From Prevotella sp. (GTDB lineage: Bacteria; Bacteroidota; Bacteroidia; Bacteroidales; Bacteroidaceae): DNA of 5,483 nt. Under the pieces are notes generated by a model. That model searched no databases and had not been told where the DNA came from. It was given only the letters and a program-made list of their open reading frames with translations. This document shows, in pieces, positions 1 to 5,483 of this stretch. The stretch covers positions 1-5,483 of the forward strand of contig JAFLSH010000188.1 in assembly GCA_022511055.1 (NCBI GenBank), in the 5' to 3' direction. The translations under genes were made by a program, and so were the position numbers. Positions within the stretch are counted from its first letter, which is position 1. Each line of letters begins with the position of its first letter.

Positions 1-306
1 CTGAAGGACGAGTATGGAATTGAGCCTGCTGCTGCAGCCGTTGCTGTAGCTGCTGGTCCCGCTGCTGGTGGCGAAGCTGCCGCTGCTGAAGAGAAGACTT
101 CATTCGATGTAGTCCTGAAGTCTGCTGGCGCTGCTAAGCTCCAGGTCGTGAAGGCTGTGAAAGAGGCTTGCGGTCTCGGTCTGAAAGAGGCTAAGGACCT
201 CGTTGACGGTGCCCCCGCTACCGTTAAGGAAGGTCTGTCTAAGGAAGAGGCTGAGAACCTGAAGAAGACCATCGAGGCCGCTGGTGCCGAGGTTGAGCTG
301 AAATAA
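1..306 (+). CDS. rplL: 50S ribosomal protein bL12 (L7/L12), 3' part
   Basis: The left edge cuts this gene: 101 codons plus stop are present, so roughly 20-25 N-terminal residues (most of the dimerisation domain) are missing from a protein usually near 124 residues. Seen: an Ala/Gly-rich flexible hinge at fragment residues 9-30, then a complete C-terminal domain from about residue 31 (EKTSFDVVLKSAG) to the end (GAGAEVELK-type terminus, here AAGAEVELK). The hallmark GLGLKEAKDLVDGAP lies at residues 58-72; its lysines and the following helix form the surface that binds EF-Tu, EF-G, IF2 and RF3 in the family. A Cys at fragment residue 57 replaces the Thr of E. coli (ATGLGL), as I recall for Bacteroidales proteins. 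bL12 dimers bind bL10 to make the ribosomal stalk and stimulate factor GTPase activity. The gene ends in two consecutive TAA codons (304-309). It is followed by a terminator-like hairpin and then rpoB, the usual rplKAJL-rpoBC arrangement. Confidence 0.97.
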   Translation: MKDEYGIEPAAAAVAVAAGPAAGGEAAAAEEKTSFDVVLKSAGAAKLQVVKAVKEACGLGLKEAKDLVDGAPATVKEGLSKEEAENLKKTIEAAGAEVELK

Positions 307-326
307 TAAGCACAACAATACCTATC

Positions 327-372
327 TGGTTGGGGACTCTCCAGTAGAGAGTTCCCGACCATTTATTGTCTT
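327..372 (+). terminator. Terminator/attenuator-like hairpin between rplL and rpoB
   Basis: Seen: bases 327-341 pair with 347-361 to give a 15-bp stem without bulges (13 Watson-Crick pairs plus wobbles at 331/357 and 335/353) and a 5-nt CAGTA loop. The stem is G/C-rich, including a GGGG run at 332-335. It is followed directly by an interrupted U-rich tract at 362-372 with 8 T in 11 bases. This has the layout of an intrinsic terminator and sits 18 nt after the second rplL stop. Because rpoB and rpoC follow on the same strand, complete termination would need a new promoter, and I see no convincing one. Partial termination (attenuation), or RNA cleavage or stabilisation at the stem, is therefore more likely. 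E. coli has both an attenuator and an RNase III site in the same gap, which is a precedent by position, not by sequence. The termination efficiency cannot be judged from sequence. Confidence 0.7.
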
Positions 373-411
373 ACAACGGTCTTATCCGAGCTTATCTGTG
401 CCCATAAGACC
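368..411 (+). promoter_or_regulatory. rpoB leader: CTTA repeats and 8-bp inverted repeat
   Basis: Seen: CTTA occurs at 370-373, 381-384 and 391-394, with start-to-start spacings of 11 and 10 nt. The middle copy lies in GGTCTTAT (378-385), an exact inverted repeat of ATAAGACC (404-411), giving an 8-bp stem with an 18-nt loop. The right arm could instead pair with GTCTTA at 368-373 (6 bp) or CTTAT at 391-395 (5 bp), so alternative folds compete for one arm. The element ends 15 nt before the rpoB start codon and could influence rpoB translation or the terminator-like hairpin upstream. That role is inference. It might also be a chance arrangement or a protein-binding site in DNA. Confidence 0.4.
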
Positions 412-426
412 CTATTAATAATCAAT

Positions 427-3400
427 ATGGCTTCAAAAGTAACAGACAACAGAGTAAACTTTGGCAGCGTCAAGAATCCGATGCCGTTTCCTGATTTCCT
501 TGACGTACAATTAGAGTCTTTCAAAGACTTCTTGCAGTTAGACACTCCGCCTGAGGAACGCAAGAATGACGGTCTGTATAAGGTATTCGCAGAGAATTTC
601 CCTATCACCGATACGCGTAATAACTTCGTTCTTGAGTTCCTGGATTACTATATTGACCCGCCCCGCTACACCATAGACGAGTGTCTGGAGCGCGGACTCA
701 CTTATAGCGTACCCTTGAAGGCCAAGCTGAAACTATACTGCACAGACCCGGATCATGAAGACTTTGGTACGGTGATTCAGGATGTTTTCCTGGGGCCTAT
801 TCCTTACATGACATCAAATGGCACATTTGTCATTAACGGTGCGGAGCGCGTGGTCGTTTCACAGCTGCACCGCTCGCCAGGTGTGTTCTTTGGCCAGAGC
901 ATACACGCCAACGGTACGCTGCTCTATTCTGCCCGCATCATTCCTTTCAAGGGCTCATGGATAGAGTTTGCTACTGACATCAATAACGTGATGTATGCTT
1001 ACATCGACCGTAAGAAGAAGCTGCCGGTAACAACCCTGTTGCGTGCTATTGGCTTTGAAGCTGATAAGGATATCCTTCAGATTTTTGACCTTGCCGAAGA
1101 AGTCAAGGTCAACAAGAAGTCGCTGAAGGCTGTTGTAGGCAGCAAGCTGGCTGCCCGCGTGTTGAAGAGCTGGAACGAGGACTTTGCAGATGAAGATACG
1201 GGCGAAGTGGTTTCCATTGAGCGTAATGAGGTTATCATGGACCGCGAAACGGAGATTACTGAGGAGAATATGATGGATATTCTTGAGAGTGGCGCCCAGA
1301 CAATTCTTGTCCATAAGGATGAGCAGGTCGCCCAGGACTACAGCATTATCTTCAATACCCTGGCCAAAGACCCCAGTAACTCTGAGAAGGAAGCCGTGCT
1401 GTATATCTATCGCCAGCTGCGCAACGCAGACCCGGCTGATGATGCCAGTGCCCGCGAAGTCATTCAGAACTTGTTCTTCTCAGACAAGCGCTACGACTTG
1501 GGTGATGTGGGCCGCTACCGCATCAACAAGAAGCTCGGTCTTGACACAGCCATGGATGTCCGTGTGCTGACTAAGGAAGACATTATTGAAATTATCAAAT
1601 ACCTGATTCAGCTGATTAACTCCAAGGCAGCTGTTGATGACATTGACCACTTGTCAAACCGCCGTGTTCGCACCGTTGGTGAGCAGTTGGCAAACCAGTT
1701 CTCGATAGGTCTGGCCCGCATGAGCCGCACTATTCGCGAGCGCATGAATGTGCGTGACAATGAAGTGTTCACGCCGACAGACCTGATTAACGCAAAGACC
1801 ATCTCAAGTGTCATCAACTCGTTCTTCGGCACCAATCCGCTGTCTCAGTTCATGGACCAGACCAACCCGTTGTCTGAGGTAACGCACAAGCGCCGCCTCT
1901 CTGCCCTTGGCCCTGGCGGCTTGTCGCGTGAGCGTGCCGGCTTTGAGGTGCGTGACGTACACTATACGCACTATGGCCGCCTCTGCCCGATTGAAAGCCC
2001 TGAAGGCCCGAACATCGGTCTGATTTCTTCGCTCTGCGTTTATGCAAAGATTAACGAGCTGGGCTTCATTGAGACTCCCTACCGTAAGGTTGAGAACGGC
2101 ATAGCCAATCTGAACAACGAAGATGTTGTCTACCTGACAGCCGAAGAAGAGGCTGAGCATATCATTGGTCAGGGTAATGCGCCGCTGAATGATGATGGTA
2201 CTTTCATCCGCGATGTGGTTAAGTGCCGCCAGGATGCAGACTTCCCCGTAGTTCCGCCGACAGACGTAGACCTGATGGATGTCTCGCCGCAGCAGATTGC
2301 ATCTATCGCCGCTTCGCTCATTCCCTTCTTGGAGCATGATGATGCGCACCGCGCCCTGATGGGCTCTAACATGATGCGCCAGGCCGTTCCCCTGCTTCAC
2401 AATGAGGCGCCTATCGTGGGTACGGGCATCGAGCGGCAGGTATGCGAGAACTCCCGCACAATGATTACGGCAGAAGGTGCCGGTGTTGTGGAGTATGTTG
2501 ATGCCACCACCATCCGTATTCTCTATGACCGCACGGAAGATGAGGAGTTTGTCAGCTTTGAGCCGGCACTGAAGGAATATCGCATTTCAAAGTTCCGCCG
2601 TACCAACCAGAATATGACCATTGACCTGCGGCCTATCTGTGTGAAGGGGCAGCGCGTTGAAGCTGGTGACATACTGACTGAAGGCTATGCCACAGAGAAT
2701 GGAGAATTGGCTCTGGGTCGCAACCTGTTGGTGGCTTACATGCCTTGGAAGGGTTACAACTATGAGGATGCTATCGTTCTCAATGAGCGTATTGTTCGTG
2801 AAGATATTCTGACCTCTGTTCATGTCGATGAGTATTCGCTGGATGTCCGCGAGACCAAGCGCGGTGTCGAGGAGTTCACTGCCGATATTCCTAACGTTAG
2901 TGAGGAGGCAACGAAAGACCTCGATGAGAATGGTGTCATTCGCGTGGGCGCTCGCGTAGAGCCGGGCGATATTCTCATCGGTAAGATTTCGCCGAAGGGC
3001 GAGAGCGACCCCTCACCTGAGGAGAAGCTGCTGCGCGCCATCTTCGGCGACAAGGCAGGAGACGTGAAGGACTCTTCACTGAAGGCTAATCCATCACTGA
3101 CTGGTGTTGTGATTGACAAGAAGCTCTTTGCCCGCGCCATTAAGACCCGCCAGACCAAGCTGCAAGACAAGAAACTCATCGAGAAGATTGATGAGGAGTA
3201 CGAGGCAAAGGTCGATGACCTGAAAGATATTCTTGTAGAGAAGCTGCTGACCCTTACCAAAGGCAAGGTGTCTCAGGGCGTGAAGGACTATACCGGCGCT
3301 GAGATTATCACGAAAGGTGCGAAGTTCACCATGACTAATCTGAAGAACCTTGAATACGGTGATATTGAGATTAGTGAGTGGACAACCGATGAATATAAGA

Positions 3401-4239
3401 ACCAGCTGATTGCCCAGCTGATTACCAACTACATGAAGAAGTACAAGCTGCTTGATGCCGAGATGAAGCGCAAGAAGTTTACCATTACCATTGGTGACGA
3501 GCTGCCCTCAGGTATCCTGCAGATGGCGAAGGTCTATGTTGCCAAGAAACGTAAAATCGGCGTGGGTGATAAGCTCGCCGGTCGCCACGGTAACAAGGGT
3601 ATTGTCTCGAAGGTTGTGCGCCAGGAAGACATGCCGTTCCTTGAGGATGGCCGCCCCGTTGACTTGGTACTCAACCCGCTGGGTGTGCCTTCGCGTATGA
3701 ATCTTGGCCAGATATTCGAGGCTATTCTCGGTGCTGCGGGCAAACGCCTCGGCGTGAAGTTCGCCACGCCAATCTTCGATGGTGCAAAGCTCGAAGACCT
3801 GGCCGAGTGGACAGACAAAGCCGGTCTGCCCCATCTCTGTTCAACTCATCTCTATGACGGTGAGACAGGTGAGCGCTTCGACCAGCCCGCCACGGTGGGT
3901 ATCACCTACTTCCTCAAGCTGGGCCACATGGTTGAAGACAAGATGCATGCCCGTTCCATTGGCCCGTACTCTCTCATTACGCAGCAGCCGCTTGGCGGTA
4001 AGGCACAGTTCGGTGGCCAGCGTTTTGGTGAGATGGAAGTCTGGGCTCTGGAGGCATTTGGCGCCAGCCATGTGCTTCAGGAAATCCTGACCATCAAGTC
4101 TGATGATACGGTCGGCCGTTCAAAGGCATACGAAGCCATTGTCAAGGGCGACCCCATGCCTACGCCTGGTATTCCCGAGTCGCTTAACGTGCTGCTGCAT
4201 GAGCTTCGCGGTCTCGGCCTCAGCATTGCCATGGACTAA
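427..4239 (+). CDS. rpoB: DNA-directed RNA polymerase subunit beta
   Basis: Complete, 1270 residues plus TAA. Beta forms one jaw of the polymerase cleft with beta' and helps hold the RNA-DNA hybrid and incoming nucleotide. Seen: the N-terminal protrusion and lobe from about residue 20 to 400; the fork region with SNRRVRTVGEQ at about 410-420; the rifampicin-binding stretch at 468-494 with D477, H487, R490 and S492 (E. coli D516, H526, R529, S531); CPIESPEGPNIGLI near 520-535; the active-centre YNYED with E780 and D781 (E. coli E813, D814); the family signature GDKLAGRHGNKG at 1047-1058, with K1049 and K1057 matching E. coli K1065 and K1073; and the C-terminal QQPLGGKAQFGGQRFGEMEV from 1186, part of the clamp-binding region. 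It is 72 residues shorter than the E. coli protein, largely because a block near residue 1108 is absent, while a charged insertion at about 901-1018 is present. ATG 427 gives the standard Bacteroidales N-terminus MASKVTDNRVNFG. No Shine-Dalgarno precedes it; the leader at 412-426 is A/T-rich. It is followed by rpoC after 46 nt, presumably in one transcript. Confidence 0.99.
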   Translation: MASKVTDNRVNFGSVKNPMPFPDFLDVQLESFKDFLQLDTPPEERKNDGLYKVFAENFPITDTRNNFVLEFLDYYIDPPRYTIDECLERGLTYSVPLKAKLKLYCTDPDHEDFGTVIQDVFLGPIPYMTSNGTFVINGAERVVVSQLHRSPGVFFGQSIHANGTLLYSARIIPFKGSWIEFATDINNVMYAYIDRKKKLPVTTLLRAIGFEADKDILQIFDLAEEVKVNKKSLKAVVGSKLAARVLKSWNEDFADEDTGEVVSIERNEVIMDRETEITEENMMDILESGAQTILVHKDEQVAQDYSIIFNTLAKDPSNSEKEAVLYIYRQLRNADPADDASAREVIQNLFFSDKRYDLGDVGRYRINKKLGLDTAMDVRVLTKEDIIEIIKYLIQLINSKAAVDDIDHLSNRRVRTVGEQLANQFSIGLARMSRTIRERMNVRDNEVFTPTDLINAKTISSVINSFFGTNPLSQFMDQTNPLSEVTHKRRLSALGPGGLSRERAGFEVRDVHYTHYGRLCPIESPEGPNIGLISSLCVYAKINELGFIETPYRKVENGIANLNNEDVVYLTAEEEAEHIIGQGNAPLNDDGTFIRDVVKCRQDADFPVVPPTDVDLMDVSPQQIASIAASLIPFLEHDDAHRALMGSNMMRQAVPLLHNEAPIVGTGIERQVCENSRTMITAEGAGVVEYVDATTIRILYDRTEDEEFVSFEPALKEYRISKFRRTNQNMTIDLRPICVKGQRVEAGDILTEGYATENGELALGRNLLVAYMPWKGYNYEDAIVLNERIVREDILTSVHVDEYSLDVRETKRGVEEFTADIPNVSEEATKDLDENGVIRVGARVEPGDILIGKISPKGESDPSPEEKLLRAIFGDKAGDVKDSSLKANPSLTGVVIDKKLFARAIKTRQTKLQDKKLIEKIDEEYEAKVDDLKDILVEKLLTLTKGKVSQGVKDYTGAEIITKGAKFTMTNLKNLEYGDIEISEWTTDEYKNQLIAQLITNYMKKYKLLDAEMKRKKFTITIGDELPSGILQMAKVYVAKKRKIGVGDKLAGRHGNKGIVSKVVRQEDMPFLEDGRPVDLVLNPLGVPSRMNLGQIFEAILGAAGKRLGVKFATPIFDGAKLEDLAEWTDKAGLPHLCSTHLYDGETGERFDQPATVGITYFLKLGHMVEDKMHARSIGPYSLITQQPLGGKAQFGGQRFGEMEVWALEAFGASHVLQEILTIKSDDTVGRSKAYEAIVKGDPMPTPGIPESLNVLLHELRGLGLSIAMD

Positions 4240-4242
4240 GAT

Positions 4243-4277
4243 GAGTGAAGAATTAAGAGTAAAGAATTAAGAGTTAC
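4243..4277 (+). repeat. Five tandem 7-nt repeats (GARTNAA-like) in rpoB-rpoC spacer
   Basis: Seen: the 46-nt gap between the genes is mostly a heptamer array: GAGTGAA, GAATTAA, GAGTAAA, GAATTAA and GAGTTAC, starting at 4243, 4250, 4257, 4264 and 4271. Alternate units match best, so a 13-nt exact direct repeat (AAGAATTAAGAGT at 4248-4260 and 4262-4274) recurs with a 14-nt period. The array is purine-rich, has no G/C-rich pairing potential, and ends 8 nt before the rpoC start. I recall similar GAATTAAGAGT-type strings in intergenic DNA of Prevotella and related Bacteroidales. A role as unstructured ribosome landing space or simply as expandable spacer is inference. Confidence 0.85.
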
Positions 4278-4285
4278 ATTGAAAT

Positions 4286-5483
4286 ATGGCTTTCAAGAAA
4301 GATATAAAGACAAAGAGTAATTTTACGAAAATTACCATCGGACTTGCTTCTCCAGAGCAGATTCTGGAAAGTTCTTTCGGTGAGGTCACCAAACCCGAGA
4401 CCATCAACTACCGTACCTACAAGCCTGAGCGTGACGGTCTGTTCTGCGAGCGCATCTTCGGCCCGACGAAGGACTACGAGTGCGCCTGCGGCAAGTACAA
4501 GCGCATACGTTATAAGGGCATTGTCTGCGACCGCTGTGGCGTTGAGGTGACGGAAAAGAAAGTTCGCCGCGAGCGCGCCGGCCACATTGAGCTGGTTGTG
4601 CCCGTTGCCCACATCTGGTATTTCCGCTCACTGCCCAACAAGATTGCCTATCTGCTCGGCCTGCCCACCAAGAAGCTCGATGCCATCATCTACTACGAGC
4701 GCTACGTGGTGATTCAGCCGGGTGCCATGGCCAACAAGAAAGACGGCGAGGGCAATCCCGCCCTGGGCTCGCAGATGTACGACCTGTTGTCAGAGGATGA
4801 GTATAACGAAATCATTGACAACGTTGTGGGCGAGCAGAACACCTACCTTGACGACAGCGACCCCAACAAGTTCGTGGCCAAGATGGGTGCCGAGGCAGTC
4901 TATCAGCTGCTGACCAGCCTTGACCTTGACTCCCTGTCATACGAGCTGCGCGACCGCGCCAACACCGACTCCTCTCAGCAGCGCAAGAACGAGGCGCTGA
5001 AGCGCTTGCAGGTAGTCGAGGATTTCCGCCAGAGCGTGGCGAGAGGCATCAACCGCCCCGAGTGGATGATTATGAAGATTATCCCTGTCACGCCGCCGGA
5101 GCTGCGCCCGCTCGTTCCCCTCGATGGTGGCCGCTTTGCCACCAGCGACCTGAACGACCTCTACCGCCGGGTCATTATCCGCAACAACCGCCTGAAGCGA
5201 CTGATAGAGATTCATGCCCCTGAGGTCATCTTGCGCAACGAGAAGCGCATGTTGCAGGAGGCTGTCGACTCGTTGTTTGACAACAGCCGCAAGAGCAGTG
5301 CCGTGAAGAGCGACTCTAACCGCCCGCTGAAATCGCTCAGCGACTCGCTGAAGGGTAAGCAGGGCCGTTTCCGCCAAAACCTGTTGGGTAAGCGTGTCGA
5401 CTATTCAGCCCGCTCGGTCATTGTTGTAGGCCCTGAGCTGAAGATGGGCGAGTGCGGTCTGCCGAAGCTGATGGCCGCCGAGC
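4286..5483 (+). CDS. rpoC: DNA-directed RNA polymerase subunit beta', 5' part
   Basis: The right edge cuts the gene after 399 complete codons and one base; family members exceed 1400 residues in this group. Beta' carries the Mg-binding catalytic loop and most of the clamp. Seen: the N-terminal zinc-binding domain with C66, C68, C81 and C84 (E. coli C70, C72, C85, C88); RPEWM and PLVPLDGGRFATSDLNDLYRR near 250-295; the clamp-helix coiled coil that binds sigma, about residues 285-335, with R299, R302 and E319 matching E. coli R275, R278 and E295; and KGKQGRFRQNLLGKRVDYSARSVI from 356, the lid/switch area, with R376 matching E. coli R352. The NADFDGD catalytic motif is beyond the window. Between the zinc domain and clamp helices there is a net gain of about 28 residues over E. 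coli. ATG 4286 is the first possible start, because an in-frame TGA lies at 4280-4282. No Shine-Dalgarno is visible. The first 16 codons are only 25% G+C, unlike the rest of the gene. Confidence 0.98.
   Translation, partial: MAFKKDIKTKSNFTKITIGLASPEQILESSFGEVTKPETINYRTYKPERDGLFCERIFGPTKDYECACGKYKRIRYKGIVCDRCGVEVTEKKVRRERAGHIELVVPVAHIWYFRSLPNKIAYLLGLPTKKLDAIIYYERYVVIQPGAMANKKDGEGNPALGSQMYDLLSEDEYNEIIDNVVGEQNTYLDDSDPNKFVAKMGAEAVYQLLTSLDLDSLSYELRDRANTDSSQQRKNEALKRLQVVEDFRQSVARGINRPEWMIMKIIPVTPPELRPLVPLDGGRFATSDLNDLYRRVIIRNNRLKRLIEIHAPEVILRNEKRMLQEAVDSLFDNSRKSSAVKSDSNRPLKSLSDSLKGKQGRFRQNLLGKRVDYSARSVIVVGPELKMGECGLPKLMAAE

Noticed and set aside
357..381. Possible anti-terminator in which GACC (357-360) pairs with GGTC (378-381) to open the terminator-like stem.
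   Set aside because: Only 4 bp can form and it does not extend on either side, so it could not compete with a 15-bp stem without a protein.
365..400. Possible Bacteroidota-type promoter for rpoB: TATCTGTG at 393-400 resembles the -7 element TAnnTTTG, with ATTG at 365-368 as a -33 partner.
   Set aside because: The -7 match has a mismatch in the TTTG part, the -33 match is partial, and the spacing of 24 nt is longer than usual. It cannot be supported without start-site mapping.
1804..2400. Long open frame on the minus strand (198 codons) within rpoB, with others at 2820-3266 and 4937-5377.
   Set aside because: They lie entirely antisense to strongly conserved rpoB or rpoC sequence, have no recognisable protein motifs, and are explained by the codon bias of the real genes.
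4241..4270. A 9-codon ORF (MSEELRVKN) beginning 1 nt after the rpoB stop and ending before rpoC, possible leader peptide.
   Set aside because: It is made of the heptamer repeat, has no ribosome-binding signal, and such a short ORF is expected by chance in this A/G-rich array. Nothing in its residues suggests an attenuator peptide.
1..5483. Search for mobile elements, CRISPR arrays, tRNA or rRNA genes, or a foreign insertion between the genes.
   Set aside because: Coding DNA occupies all but two short gaps (120 and 46 nt). No tRNA-like cloverleaf, spacer-repeat array, transposase or target-site duplication is visible.

Overview
This window holds the 3' part of a bacterial ribosomal protein / RNA polymerase gene cluster in the conserved order rplL-rpoB-rpoC, all on the + strand. 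It starts inside rplL (ribosomal protein bL12), contains the whole of rpoB (RNA polymerase beta subunit, 1270 residues) and ends about 399 codons into rpoC (beta' subunit), before the catalytic NADFDGD motif. All three reading frames are open without visible frameshifts, and the key residues checked are conserved.

The organism is most likely a member of Bacteroidota, order Bacteroidales, with a Prevotella-like look. RpoB has the length and N-terminal sequence typical of that group (begins MASKVTDNRVNFG, ends LSIAMD). RpoC has the group's YSARSVIVVGPEL wording. Neither rpoB nor rpoC has a Shine-Dalgarno sequence, and both starts are preceded by A/T-rich leaders. The assignment is made from recalled family sequences, not a database search, so genus is uncertain.

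Layout: 1-306 is the end of rplL with a tandem TAATAA stop. 307-426 is a 120-nt leader with two RNA-structure signals. The first is a 15-bp hairpin with a U-rich tail, resembling an intrinsic terminator or attenuator. The second is an 8-bp inverted repeat whose left arm is one of three CTTA repeats spaced 10-11 nt apart. 427-4239 is rpoB. 4240-4285 is a short spacer built almost wholly of 7-nt repeats. 4286 to the right edge is rpoC, which has no in-frame start further upstream.

How the genes work together: bL12 forms the ribosomal stalk that recruits translation GTPases and is made in several copies per ribosome, while beta and beta' are needed one each per polymerase. A leaky attenuator between rplL and rpoB would fit that difference in demand, as is known in E. 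coli; here this is inference from the hairpin. Beta and beta' then pair to form the active-centre cleft of RNA polymerase.

No undescribed biological system is evident. The window is housekeeping DNA. What merits a second look is the non-coding DNA: the rplL-rpoB leader and the heptamer-repeat spacer before rpoC.
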